A stretch of 64,000 nucleotides of DNA from Paenibacillus lautus NBRC 15380 (GTDB lineage Bacteria > Bacillota > Bacilli > Paenibacillales > Paenibacillaceae): NCBI RefSeq assembly GCF_004000945.1, contig NZ_BIMF01000004.1, forward strand, positions 124,001 to 188,000, written 5' to 3'. Of the stretch, positions 53,115-62,323 are shown one piece after another (positions within the stretch are counted from its first letter, which is position 1; each line of letters opens with the position of its first letter). A program made the position numbers and the translations under genes. The notes beneath the pieces are model-generated. The model ran no database searches. It was not told the DNA's origin and saw only the letters and a program-made list of their open reading frames with translations.

Positions 53115-56100
53115 ATGGTTGAGGAGAAAAAACAAGAGCCTGAAAAACAGAAGAAACCGAGTAAACGGTCCTTTCTGCTGGTGCTCGGATCCGTCATCGG
53201 ATGGCTCTTTGTGGTAGGTCTGATGGGCGTTTTGTTCGCCGGCGGAGCCGTAGCTGGCTACGTAACCTCTATCGTTGAGAATGAGCCGGTAAGATCCAGG
53301 GCTCTCATCGAGAATACGGTGAACGACAACGCCATAACGGGCTTCGCCTACTTCGCGGATGGCTCACCGATCGGGCAGCTTAGAACCGAAGAAGACAGAC
53401 GACCTGTGGAATTCAAGGATATTCCCCAGCTTGTTAAGGATGCCGTCGTATCCATAGAAGACAACCGTTTTTATACACATAAGGGTGTTGACATAAAAGG
53501 TACCGCTCGCGCCGTGAAGGAACGCGTGCTGAACGAGCCGGTTCAAACCGGCGGCAGCACGTTGACACAACAGCTGGCCAGGCTCACTTTTTTAAGTCGT
53601 GATAAAACCGATAACCGCAAGGTAAAAGAAATGCTGCTTGCCATGCGGATGGAACGCTTTTTGAGTAAAGACCAAATTTTAACAGCCTACCTGAACAAGG
53701 TTCCTTACGGCAACGGTTCCAGCGGATACCAACTGTTCGGGATCAAAGCTGCGGCAAGAGGTATATTTAACATCAACAATCTGAATGATCTGAATGTGGC
53801 CCAAGCTGCATATTTGGCAGGTCTTCCGCAGCTACCGTCCTCCTACTCTGCTTTCAACGGCAAGGGGGAATTTGACGAGAAATCATTCAACCGGGCAATA
53901 AACCGCCAACACCGCGTGCTGGCAAGCATGCTGGAAGAAGGTAAAATAACGCAAGCCGAGTATGAAGAGGCCAAGGCATTCGATATCAAAAAATCGCTTG
54001 CTCCTCGCACGCAGAAGGCCTATGTGACTTATCCTTATCTTATGATGGAAGTAGAACGCCAAGCATCAAATATCCTGATGCAACTGGGCGAGGAAGCCGA
54101 AGAGAACGCTAAAGGCACGCAAGCAAACTCCGATCTGATGGATGCTTCCCGAGCTCAGCTCAGCACCGGCGGTTACCGTGTGTACACCACCATCGACCGG
54201 ACGCTCTACAAAACCATGCGTTCCATTGCGGAGGATGACAGCAACTACTTGCCTGACAGCGCCGAAAAAGGAATGGAGCAAACCGCCGCGATGATGATCG
54301 ACAACAAAACCGGCGCCATTCTCGGTATGATTGAGGGCAGGGATTTCAACACGGAACAAATGAATTATGCTACGCAAATGAAACGGCAACCCGGATCTGC
54401 CATGAAACCTATTGCCGCCTACTTACCGGCACTTGATACGGGGGCGATTCAGCCTGCCAGCGTGGTGGACGATTCACCGATCATCTTAAAGGACTACAGC
54501 AAAGTATTCCATATCCCTAAAAACTCGTACGCCGGGTACAGAGGATTGATGACCGCAAGGCAGGCGCTGAACGATTCGACCAATACGGTGGCACTCAAGC
54601 TGTTTAACAACACGGTCGGCATTGAGAAGGCCTGGGAGTTTTCCAAGAAGCTGGGCATCACGACCTTGGAGGAAGACGATTATAATGCTTCAACCGGCGT
54701 CCTGGGCGGATTGCATTACGGCGTGACCGTGGAAGAGCTGACGAATGCCTACAGTTCCATCGGCAATCAAGGCAAATTCACGGATGCATTCATGATCGAG
54801 AAAATCGTGGATTCCAAAGGCAATATTGTTTATAAACACGAAGTAAAACCGGAGCAGGTATTCTCCGAACAGACCGCGTATCTCATGACGGATATGCTGC
54901 GTACCGTCATTACGAACGGAACGGCCAGCAAGGTCAGGGATACGTACAAGAAATTCAATGAGGTTCCAGTCGTCGGTAAAACCGGCTCCACCCAGAACTA
55001 CGGGGATGTCTGGTTCATGGGATACTCGCCCGATGTTACGCTTGGCGTATGGGTCGGATATAAGGAACAAAAAAATACGCTCGTTGGAGACCAGCGCAAG
55101 CACGCCCAGGCCATCTGGGCCAGAATCATGAACGAAGTGACGAGCGTTAAGCCGGAGCTGTTCCCAACCAAAACGTTCGAGAAGCCTGAAGGCATAACGT
55201 CCAAGACGGTCTCCGCTTACAGCGGCAAGCTGCCGACTTCCTTAACGGATAAATTCGTAACGGATCTGTTCAACGCGAAGTTTGTGCCTACCGAAAGCGA
55301 TGACGGTATCGCAAAAGCGAAGTACATTACCTATCGGGGTGTAAATTACATTCCACAGGAAGCAACACCTTTGGATATGTTGAGAGAACAAATGGTAATT
55401 AAGCGTGAAAAGCCTATTGATGAGCTGATTGTGGAGCTCCAGAACGCCCTGAAGGTCATGAAAGGTGAGAAGAGATCGCTAGAATCTTATCTCCCGCAGG
55501 ACGCCAAGAAAGGGATGCCAAGCAGGGTCGACCCTAGAACAGATGACGGCAAAGCCCCTACCCCACCGAAAAACGTACATTATTCGATGGGCAGCGGGTC
55601 CATCAGCTTTAATGCCAGCGGATCTCCTGATGTTGTCGGATACCGGCTCTTTAAGTCCGTTAACGGCAGTCCGTTTACACATCAAGGGCAAGTCGTGCTT
55701 GGCGACGAGAGCCTTGTCTTCTCGGGACTTGGAGCTGACGGAATGTTTACTTCCTATTACGTTGTCGCCGTTGACGTAGCCGGCAAAACATCTGAGCCAA
55801 GCGCAATTGTGGGCGGCACAGCGCCTGGATTCGAAGTTCCAGGCGATAACAACACGAATCCGGACGACATCGAAAATCCTGGTGACGGCGTCACTGAGGG
55901 AGATCCCAATATCGACCTGGAACTTGGGAATGAAGGTGCTGCTACCGTACCGTCTGCACCAGGTCAGCCGACCCTCGTAGCTACCCCTGAGGGCTTTCAA
56001 GCCACTTGGAGCGGTAATGCTCCTGAGGAAGAAGTTATGGTCTACAACATCTACATCAGTCCAAACAGTGACGGCAATTACCAGATTCTTGGCTCAAGTA

Positions 56101-56219
56101 AGAGCACGGAGTTCTACTACTCCTCTGGTAACCCGATCGGCGGTACCTTTAGAGTAACTGCCGTCAATCCAATCGGTGAATCTGCCGCTTCACCGGCCGT
56201 ATATTTTGAGAAAAAATAG
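53115..56219 (+). CDS. class A penicillin-binding protein PBP1A with C-terminal FN3 domains
   Basis: A 1034-residue bifunctional murein synthase: Lys/Glu-rich cytosolic tail, one membrane anchor (about 25-50), then the glycosyltransferase domain with EDNRFYTHKGVDIKG (catalytic Glu) and GGSTLTQQLAR. The transpeptidase domain has SAMK (about 428), STN (about 487) and KTGS (about 621). Two fibronectin type III-like domains follow at about 815-905 (APTPPKNVHY) and 945-1034 (SAPGQPTLVATPEG), joined by an acidic Asp/Asn/Pro linker. AAAGGAGGAG precedes the ATG. It is inserted between tyrS and acsA relative to B. subtilis. Confidence 0.95.
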   Translation: MVEEKKQEPEKQKKPSKRSFLLVLGSVIGWLFVVGLMGVLFAGGAVAGYVTSIVENEPVRSRALIENTVNDNAITGFAYFADGSPIGQLRTEEDRRPVEFKDIPQLVKDAVVSIEDNRFYTHKGVDIKGTARAVKERVLNEPVQTGGSTLTQQLARLTFLSRDKTDNRKVKEMLLAMRMERFLSKDQILTAYLNKVPYGNGSSGYQLFGIKAAARGIFNINNLNDLNVAQAAYLAGLPQLPSSYSAFNGKGEFDEKSFNRAINRQHRVLASMLEEGKITQAEYEEAKAFDIKKSLAPRTQKAYVTYPYLMMEVERQASNILMQLGEEAEENAKGTQANSDLMDASRAQLSTGGYRVYTTIDRTLYKTMRSIAEDDSNYLPDSAEKGMEQTAAMMIDNKTGAILGMIEGRDFNTEQMNYATQMKRQPGSAMKPIAAYLPALDTGAIQPASVVDDSPIILKDYSKVFHIPKNSYAGYRGLMTARQALNDSTNTVALKLFNNTVGIEKAWEFSKKLGITTLEEDDYNASTGVLGGLHYGVTVEELTNAYSSIGNQGKFTDAFMIEKIVDSKGNIVYKHEVKPEQVFSEQTAYLMTDMLRTVITNGTASKVRDTYKKFNEVPVVGKTGSTQNYGDVWFMGYSPDVTLGVWVGYKEQKNTLVGDQRKHAQAIWARIMNEVTSVKPELFPTKTFEKPEGITSKTVSAYSGKLPTSLTDKFVTDLFNAKFVPTESDDGIAKAKYITYRGVNYIPQEATPLDMLREQMVIKREKPIDELIVELQNALKVMKGEKRSLESYLPQDAKKGMPSRVDPRTDDGKAPTPPKNVHYSMGSGSISFNASGSPDVVGYRLFKSVNGSPFTHQGQVVLGDESLVFSGLGADGMFTSYYVVAVDVAGKTSEPSAIVGGTAPGFEVPGDNNTNPDDIENPGDGVTEGDPNIDLELGNEGAATVPSAPGQPTLVATPEGFQATWSGNAPEEEVMVYNIYISPNSDGNYQILGSSKSTEFYYSSGNPIGGTFRVTAVNPIGESAASPAVYFEKK

Positions 56220-56230
56220 ATGGTTATATT

Positions 56231-56281
56231 AAAAAGCCAGCCCCTCTACAGAGATCATCTGTTGGAAGGGCTGGTTTTTTT
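56231..56281 (+). terminator. rho-independent terminator of the PBP1A gene
   Basis: AAAAAGCCAGCCC (56231-56243) pairs with GGGCTGGTTTTTTT (56268-56281). Confidence 0.9.
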
Positions 56282-56330
56282 AGCTGAAGCAGATGCTTGT
56301 AGTTAGTCCATGTCGAAGTTTATACTCTCC

Positions 56331-56409
56331 GATATCTAAAGAAAAACGTTTATCGACGTATATACCAAATAGACAGACCGCATATAGAGAAAATTTTTGT
56401 TGCGATATC
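56331..56409. repeat. dispersed palindromic repeat, copy E
   Basis: The element is bounded by GATATC at both ends (56331-56336, 56404-56409). It matches copy A closely: TTTATCGACGTA and ACAGACCGCATATAG occur in the same order and spacing. Stem arms are degraded (AAAGAAAAAC against AATTTTTGTTGC). It lies between the PBP1A terminator and convergent acsA. Confidence 0.7.
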
Positions 56410-56475
56410 AGAAAAAGACTGACAACGAAAATGGCGGTCACCATCTTCATTGTCAGCCCTGTCTTGATCATGGTT

Positions 56476-58200
56476 TTAATCTTCAATCGTGGACAGATCG
56501 CCGGTCGGAAGATCCAGTTCCCACGCTTTCAATACGCGGCGCATGATCTTACCGGAGCGCGTCTTCGGAAGTTTATCCTTAAACTCAATTTCACGAGGCG
56601 CGGCATGAGCGGAAAGTCCTTCCTTCACAAAACGGTAAATTTCATCCTTGAGCTCCTGAGTAGGTGTATACCCCTCACGTAAGGAGATAAAGGCCTTAAT
56701 GATCTCGCCACGGGTTACATCAGGCTTGCCGATCACGCCTGCTTCAGCGACAGCCGGATGCTCAACCAGCTTGCTCTCGACTTCGAACGGTCCGATTCGT
56801 TCACCGGACGAATTAATCACGTCGTCTATTCTACCCTGGAACCAGAAGTATCCTTCTTCATCCATATAGGCCGAATCACCTGAAATGTACCAGCCCGGAA
56901 TTCGGAAGTATTCTTCATACTTCGCCTCGTTATTCCAGATCGCTCTCATCATGGACGGCCAAGGTGTCTTGATTGCCAAGTTGCCCATCGTATACGGAGG
57001 AACTTCTTTCCCTTGATCATCCAGGATAGCGGCTGTAATGCCTGGCAGCGGTCGTCCCATGGATCCTGGCTTGATCGCCATCCCCGGGTAGTTACAGATC
57101 AGCTGTCCGCCGGTCTCCGTCATCCACCATGTATCATGGATACGCTGGTTATAAGCCTTGTGTCCCCAACGCACTACCTCGGGGTTAAGCGGTTCGCCAA
57201 CGGATAAAATATGCCGTACATGGCTCAAATCATATTGGTCGATAAGCTCGGAACCCGCACCCATCAGCATGCGGAATGCGGTCGGAGCGCTGTACCATAC
57301 CGTTACCTTATTGTTTACCAAAGTGCTGTACCAATCCTGCGGACTGAAACGGCCGCCGCGAATGACATTGGTGACACCGTTCAACCATGGAGCAAAAATA
57401 CCGTAGGACGTACCGGTTACCCAGCCCGGATCGGCTGTGCACCAATATATATCATCTTCCCTTAAATCCAATACAACCTTGCCCGTATAATAATGCTGAA
57501 TCATGGCATTCTGCACGTGATACACGCCCTTCGGTTTCCCGGTAGAGCCTGATGTATAGTGCATGATCAATCCATCTTCCCGCTCAAGCCATTCAATCTC
57601 CAGCTCACTTGATGCAGCCTCTACTTCCTCGTGGTAGCTTACTAGCCGCGGGTCCTCTTCCTCAATATCGCCAACGACAAAAATATGCTTCAGTTCAGGC
57701 AGCTCATCCCGCTTCACGCGCGACAACAGTGCAGGCGTTGTGATCAGTGCAACAGCTCCACTGTCCTCCAGACGGTCCTTTACAGCCGTCTCCATAAACG
57801 CCTCGAACAATGGGCCGACCACGGCGCCAACCTTCAGAATGCCCAGCAAACCGGCATAGAGCTCAGGGCCGCGCGGCATAAAGATAAATACCCGATCACC
57901 TTTGCCAACGCCATATTTGCGGAGTACATTACCGAACTTGTCGGATTTCTCTTTCAGCTGCGCGTAAGTAATAGATTCCTCACGATTGGCGTCGCTGTAC
58001 AGGAGAGCTACCTTATCTCCTCGCCCCTCTGCTACATGACGATCAATAGCTTCATACGCCATATTCACTTTGCCCGTCTCATACCAAGTAAAATGTCTTT
58101 CGATTTCGTCCCATGAAAACTCGGAGCGTGCCTGCTCGTAACTCTTCATATTGGAATGCGAAACTTCACTTGGCAATATTTCGCTATGCGTTTGATTCAT
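56476..58200 (-). CDS. acsA: acetyl-CoA synthetase AcsA
   Basis: A 574-residue AMP-forming acetate-CoA ligase that lets the cell use acetate. YTSGSTGKPKGVYH is the P-loop-like A3 motif, TWWMTETGGQL the A5 region, WYISGDSAYMDEEGYFW the A7, GRIDDVINSSGERIGP the A8, and LPKTRSGKIMRR the A10 with the catalytic Lys that AcuA acetylates. GAGGAGGATGTTATC precedes the ATG. A cre-like site lies 41-54 bases upstream of the ATG. It is divergent from acuA, the enzyme that inactivates it. Confidence 0.96.
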   Translation of the reverse strand: MNQTHSEILPSEVSHSNMKSYEQARSEFSWDEIERHFTWYETGKVNMAYEAIDRHVAEGRGDKVALLYSDANREESITYAQLKEKSDKFGNVLRKYGVGKGDRVFIFMPRGPELYAGLLGILKVGAVVGPLFEAFMETAVKDRLEDSGAVALITTPALLSRVKRDELPELKHIFVVGDIEEEDPRLVSYHEEVEAASSELEIEWLEREDGLIMHYTSGSTGKPKGVYHVQNAMIQHYYTGKVVLDLREDDIYWCTADPGWVTGTSYGIFAPWLNGVTNVIRGGRFSPQDWYSTLVNNKVTVWYSAPTAFRMLMGAGSELIDQYDLSHVRHILSVGEPLNPEVVRWGHKAYNQRIHDTWWMTETGGQLICNYPGMAIKPGSMGRPLPGITAAILDDQGKEVPPYTMGNLAIKTPWPSMMRAIWNNEAKYEEYFRIPGWYISGDSAYMDEEGYFWFQGRIDDVINSSGERIGPFEVESKLVEHPAVAEAGVIGKPDVTRGEIIKAFISLREGYTPTQELKDEIYRFVKEGLSAHAAPREIEFKDKLPKTRSGKIMRRVLKAWELDLPTGDLSTIED

Positions 58201-58240
58201 GATAACATCCTCCTCATTCTCAAATCGGTCTCCTCATAGT

Positions 58241-58254
58241 GGACAGCGCTTACA
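58241..58254 (-). promoter_or_regulatory. CcpA binding site (cre) upstream of acsA
   Basis: On the minus strand TGTAAGCGCTGTCC matches the cre consensus TGWNANCGNTNWCA at 13 of 14 positions. It lies in the acsA 5' region, consistent with glucose repression known for B. subtilis acsA. ccpA itself is 2 kb away. Confidence 0.75.
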
Positions 58255-58486
58255 AAATGATTGAATGAAACATACATTTTACACATTGCGGTGGGTCGTC
58301 ACGTTGTCGCAGTCATCGAGTCATTAACCCCTAGAATTCGCAAGGAAACATATCGTTAAGTACGACACAAATGTGAAGATTTTATGTCGAAAAGATTATA
58401 TCATAGCTGTTGTTTGCCTGTCATTGCTTTTCATTTTTTTATTTTTTTGCTATAAGTAGGGTATGGAATTGAAAGGAGCGTAACGG

Positions 58487-59119
58487 ATGGAACACTGCAA
58501 GGTATACCAGTCTCATGTTCTGTTCCCTGAAGACCGCCGCCTGATCATCGAAGGACCTGTACCTCCCGAGCAACTATCCGAACTAACCATGCACCCTGAT
58601 CTCAAGGCTTTTCGTCGTCCTGCGGAGCAGCATGAGGCATTGGTGGAAATTGCAGGCCTGCCCGAAGGCAGAATCATCATCACGAGAGACCAAGATATGA
58701 TCGTTGGATATGTAACGTTTCATCACCCGGATGAGCAGGAACGCTGGTCTGAGGGCAATATGGAAGATTTGATTGAACTTGGCGCCATCGAGGTAGCGAA
58801 AGACTACCGTTCTCTGGGACTTGGGCAGCAGATGATCAAGACTGCATTTGAAGAAGAACAGATGGAGCGTTACATCGTGTTTACGACCGAGTACTACTGG
58901 CATTGGGATCTTAAAGGAAGCGGCCTTAACGTATGGGATTACCGCAAAATGATGGAACGGTTAATGAAAATCGTGGATATGGAGTGGTATGCAACCGATG
59001 ATCCTGAAATCTGCTCCCATCCCGCCAACTGTCTCATGGTCAGAATCGGGCGGCACGTACCGCTTTCGTCACAAGAACAATTCGATCGTATCCGTTTCAG
59101 ACAGCGGTTTATGTATTAA
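58487..59119 (+). CDS. acuA: protein lysine acetyltransferase AcuA
   Basis: A 210-residue GNAT acetyltransferase. In B. subtilis AcuA acetylates the catalytic lysine of AcsA to switch it off. The acetyl-CoA loop motif is seen in EVAKDYRSLGLGQQMIKTAF (Q/RxxGxG/A pattern). The C-terminal HWDLKGSGLNVWDYRKMMERLM is family-specific. AAAGGAGCG precedes the ATG. It is divergent from acsA across a 286-base gap. acuB and acuC, which follow acuA in B. subtilis, are absent: a terminator comes next. Confidence 0.94.
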   Translation: MEHCKVYQSHVLFPEDRRLIIEGPVPPEQLSELTMHPDLKAFRRPAEQHEALVEIAGLPEGRIIITRDQDMIVGYVTFHHPDEQERWSEGNMEDLIELGAIEVAKDYRSLGLGQQMIKTAFEEEQMERYIVFTTEYYWHWDLKGSGLNVWDYRKMMERLMKIVDMEWYATDDPEICSHPANCLMVRIGRHVPLSSQEQFDRIRFRQRFMY

Positions 59120-59142
59120 GTTGATATCAAATAAATAAATAA

Positions 59143-59180
59143 AACAAACTCCCCTGAGCTTGCTCAAGGGAGTTTGTTTG
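59143..59180. terminator. bidirectional terminator between acuA and mtnN
   Basis: AACAAACTCCC and GGGAGTTTGTT pair with an inner TGAG/CTCA stem. T-rich tails follow on both strands. Confidence 0.88.
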
Positions 59181-59231
59181 AATGCCGGCACATACTGGAA
59201 ATGCATACCTACCAAATCCACAAAGTTTTTA

Positions 59232-59933
59232 CTAGAGTTTGCCCAGCATGTAGTTCACGATTTCGTGTGAACGCTTGGAAGCTTTCACTGTAAACTCAGG
59301 GAAGTTGACATGGGCAGAGCCGTCTGCCTTATCCGACATGGATCTGATCACCACATAAGGCACACTGTTCATATAACATACCTGGGCAACGGCAGAACCT
59401 TCCATTTCCGCGCAAGCCCCGTTCAGATCCTCGTAGAGCGTCCGTACCGTTTCACGGCTGGCAATGAACTGGTCGCCGGACAGAACCTTCCCGATGACGT
59501 AATGATTCACCGCCTGCTCTTTGCACGCTTCCTCTGCCAGCTCGATCAACGACGGATCTGCAGGAAAATCGGATACTTCCTGATACGGAATCACCCCACG
59601 CGCAAAGCCGAGCGGAGTCACGTCCATATCGTGCTGCATGCAGGAGGAAGAGATGACGATATCGCCAATGTTCAGCTCCGGATGCAGCGCACCCGCTACG
59701 CCGGTAAACAGTATTTTGGAAACGCCATAGGTGTCAATCAAGATTTGCGTGGTAACCGCGGCATTCACCTTACCCACCCCGCTCTTGCATACAACGACTC
59801 TCTTGCCATGAATCGTTCCTGAAGCATATGTAACCCCTGCACGGACTGCTGATTCTTTATTCTCCAGTTGACTGAGCAGCAATTCCACTTCTTCGTCCAT
59901 AGCCCCGATTAGGCCGATAACCTGTGTTGTCAT
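59232..59933 (-). CDS. mtnN: 5'-methylthioadenosine/S-adenosylhomocysteine nucleosidase
   Basis: A 233-residue nucleosidase that cleaves MTA and SAH to adenine plus thioribose derivatives, in methionine salvage and the methyl cycle. Catalytic residues are in IGAMDEEVE (Glu), GACAEMEGSAVAQV (substrate-binding Met-Glu) and IRSMSDKADGSA (catalytic Asp). FTGVAGALHPELNIGD is the phosphorylase-fold signature. ATG at 59933 has CAGGAGGGATATCGGT upstream; the frame is open to 59975. It is a neighbour of ccpA but separated from it by a terminator. Confidence 0.96.
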   Translation of the reverse strand: MTTQVIGLIGAMDEEVELLLSQLENKESAVRAGVTYASGTIHGKRVVVCKSGVGKVNAAVTTQILIDTYGVSKILFTGVAGALHPELNIGDIVISSSCMQHDMDVTPLGFARGVIPYQEVSDFPADPSLIELAEEACKEQAVNHYVIGKVLSGDQFIASRETVRTLYEDLNGACAEMEGSAVAQVCYMNSVPYVVIRSMSDKADGSAHVNFPEFTVKASKRSHEIVNYMLGKL

Positions 59934-59977
59934 ACCGATATCCCTCCTGAATTCAAGAACACATAAACATCCCACCA

Positions 59978-60009
59978 GAAAAAAGCCCCTTAAAACCAGG
60001 AGCTTTCTT
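59978..60009 (-). terminator. rho-independent terminator of ccpA
   Basis: On the minus strand GAAAGCTCCT pairs with AGGGGCTTTTTTC around a TTTTA-rich loop. The T-tract is 59978-59984 (complement). Confidence 0.7.
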
Positions 60010-60048
60010 CAAGTCAATAGATGTCTAAACAACTTTCATTCACACTTC

Positions 60049-61059
60049 TTACTCGTTCACATGACTAACCGAAAGCCGAAGAATCGTTTCATGCGGCAGA
60101 ATCACTCGAGGATTCTCCACATTCTCCTTCTTCATCAGCTTGGTAAGCAAACGCATCGCTACGGCTCCCAGATCATACATCGGTTGAGCCACCGTTGTCA
60201 GCTGTGGACGAACCATCGAAGCCATCCGGATATTGTCTACGCTGATGATTGAGAAATCATCCGGCACTTTGTAGCCTTCATCCTGAATGCTATGAATAGC
60301 GCCAATCGCCATCTCATCGGTAGCAGCAAATATAGCCGTTGGTTTCTTTTTGAGGCCCAGGAAGTACTTCATCGCTTCCACACCGGACTCATAGCGGTAG
60401 TTACCGATCCGCACCAAATCCTCTTGATACTCGATGCCTGCAGCTTCCAGTGCTTTTTTGTAGCCTTGGAAACGCGCATAACCGTTCGCCGGATCCTGCA
60501 GCGTGCCGCTGATCATAGCGATCTCGCGGTGTCCGTGCCGGATCAGTGTGTTTACCGCATCAAACGCAGCCTGTTCATGATCAATGTCGACCGAAGGATA
60601 AGAACCTCTCTCGTCGCTTGTCGCACAAAGAACAATCGGCACAGCCGATGTTTGGAACGCCTGGATATGCTCGTCCGTCACCGTTCCACCCATAAACAAC
60701 AACCCGTCCACTTGCTTCTCAAGCAAGGTGTTGATAACGCGGATTTCTTTTTCCTTACGTTTGTCGGCATTACACAAAATTATATTATAGTGGTACATGT
60801 TAGCAATATCCTCAATACCACGGGCAATCTCCGCAAAGATCGAGTTCGAAATGTCAGGGATCACAACGCCGACGGTTGTGGTCTTCTTGCTGGCCAGACC
60901 TCTGGCTACCGCATTCGGACGATACCCTAAACGTTCAATCGCTTCGTATACTTTTTTCCGGGTCTGAGGCTTAACGTTCGGGTTATTGTTTACAACCCGT
61001 GATACCGTCGCCATGGAAACGCCTGCTTCGCGCGCAACATCGTAAATGGTTACCGTCAA
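60049..61059 (-). CDS. ccpA: catabolite control protein A
   Basis: A 336-residue LacI-family regulator. The HTH reads [28 protein letters not shown], essentially the CcpA start, with hinge [14 protein letters not shown]. The core has [32 protein letters not shown] and [22 protein letters not shown]. HPr-Ser46-P is its corepressor. The start is TTG at 61059, because GGAGAGAAGGA lies just before it and it gives the standard N-terminus; the frame is open to 61080 without a better site. ytxJ is next upstream, and acuA-acsA lie downstream, as in B. subtilis. Confidence 0.94.
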   Translation of the reverse strand: MTVTIYDVAREAGVSMATVSRVVNNNPNVKPQTRKKVYEAIERLGYRPNAVARGLASKKTTTVGVVIPDISNSIFAEIARGIEDIANMYHYNIILCNADKRKEKEIRVINTLLEKQVDGLLFMGGTVTDEHIQAFQTSAVPIVLCATSDERGSYPSVDIDHEQAAFDAVNTLIRHGHREIAMISGTLQDPANGYARFQGYKKALEAAGIEYQEDLVRIGNYRYESGVEAMKYFLGLKKKPTAIFAATDEMAIGAIHSIQDEGYKVPDDFSIISVDNIRMASMVRPQLTTVAQPMYDLGAVAMRLLTKLMKKENVENPRVILPHETILRLSVSHVNE

Positions 61060-61152
61060 ATTCCTTCTCTCCATTGCCAATAGATTTTCATTCGTTCAAT
61101 ACCAATTGAATTTATGATACGACAAATTACTGCTTTGTGCAACGACACGGCA

Positions 61153-61500
61153 TTAGATGCCGTCCAATTGAGCTTTCAGCGCTTCAGCCGTAATATGGGA
61201 ATGGGATGTATGCCAGACTGGCGCTCCTTCTTTTACAAGAATAACTTGTGGCGATTCGTGCTGTATGCTTAGAGTTTCCGCAGCCTGACCCGACACCGGA
61301 CGGTCGGCAATGACATCAATCCATACATAGTCGATCCGCTCGTTCGGCTGGTTCTCCAGGTAAGCTTGCACTTCCTTATAAGCTCCGGCACTAATTGGGC
61401 ATCTGGTACTATGTTTGAACAACAGCAAGGGCCTCTGCTCCGAAGATTCAAGCGTGTTGCGTAACTCTTCTATAGTAGTCATTTTCGTCAACGTCGCCAT
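61153..61500 (-). CDS. ytxJ: monothiol bacilliredoxin BrxC/YtxJ
   Basis: A 115-residue thioredoxin-like protein. The redox motif is HSTRCPIS, with one cysteine, as in YtxJ (BrxC), which reduces bacillithiol mixed disulfides. YVWIDVIADRPVS and HESPQVILVKEGAPVWHTSH are family blocks with the cis-proline. AAGGGAATGTATATCCT precedes the ATG. The gene lies just upstream of ccpA as in B. subtilis (where aroA is between them). Confidence 0.93.
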   Translation of the reverse strand: MATLTKMTTIEELRNTLESSEQRPLLLFKHSTRCPISAGAYKEVQAYLENQPNERIDYVWIDVIADRPVSGQAAETLSIQHESPQVILVKEGAPVWHTSHSHITAEALKAQLDGI

Positions 61501-61595
61501 AGGATATACATTCCCTTCATTGTATTGAAGTTCCTATCCTCTATCCTAACAAAAAGTGCGTGAAAAATCCAACAACCGCGAAAATTTTCTGAAAA

Positions 61596-62048
61596 TTATC
61601 TTGCATAATTGCCCGAATTTTCAGGAATGAGAGATTTTATGGTGCTTAATTGTTCAAGACGCCCCTCAATTTGTCTCATCCAATCACCGTCGACCATGCT
61701 CTGGGCATAACGAAATAGATCCAACAGCATATTGATCCGCTCGTCAAAGACTTCCATGCAGCGTGCCTGCCATTCTACCGACGAATCATCATCGTATGTA
61801 CGGAACACTTCTCGAAGTACGTATGCAGACTCATTAACATCTGCGAACGAAACGTGTATTCGACCGGTCTCATTGCTAATCGAAGCGAGATAGCCAAGTA
61901 AATCCGGTTTAATAAAAGGCAGAAGCTCATACTTCTTGCAAGCCTGACAGGCATAAACAGGAACATCACATATGCGAGTCTTTTTTTCATGAATCAGCTT
62001 TCTTAATTCCAACTTCATCCATTGTCCGCAGTTGCAGGTTTTGAACAA
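61596..62048 (-). CDS. hypothetical protein with N-terminal zinc-ribbon-like cysteines
   Basis: A protein of about 150 residues. Two cysteine pairs are near the N-terminus: KTCNCGQWM and VYACQACKKYEL (CxC and CxxC, 24 residues apart), giving a zinc ribbon. The rest is helical with EVFDERINMLLDLFRYAQ and VDGDWMRQIEGRLEQL. The preferred start is TTG at 62048 with GGGGTGGG upstream; a longer frame reaches 62087. The YgiT/MqsA-type zinc finger is similar in spacing, but no HTH follows. Family not recognised; it lies next to ytxJ and ccpA. Confidence 0.7.
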   Translation of the reverse strand: MFKTCNCGQWMKLELRKLIHEKKTRICDVPVYACQACKKYELLPFIKPDLLGYLASISNETGRIHVSFADVNESAYVLREVFRTYDDDSSVEWQARCMEVFDERINMLLDLFRYAQSMVDGDWMRQIEGRLEQLSTIKSLIPENSGNYAR

Positions 62049-62323
62049 AATGCCCACCCCAAATCCTATCACGTAATCTAATGCCAACAGCCCTATGTCA
62101 CAAATCTGTCACCTGAACTAGTTCTATTCGACTATCATACCAAAGAATCCTGCAAATTTGTGATAATGCTTTATTTACCAGATATGTTTCCAAATGTTTG
62201 TCCTTTGGTCGCTCCTATGAAACTGCCCTCCATATTTGTTACAATGAGTATAGTCTTAAGAGACGTATTCGGTCGTTTTACGGATATATCAAGAAATCTG
62301 CAGAGAAAGGGGCTATATCGAAC

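Noticed and set aside
56280..56486. Minus-strand open frame after the PBP1A gene
   Set aside because: It runs through repeat copy E and the terminator; no ribosome site or family match.
62198..62323. N-terminal extension of the DJ-1-like protein
   Set aside because: No ribosome site; the extension is not DJ-1-like and the inner ATG at 62324 gives the usual start.
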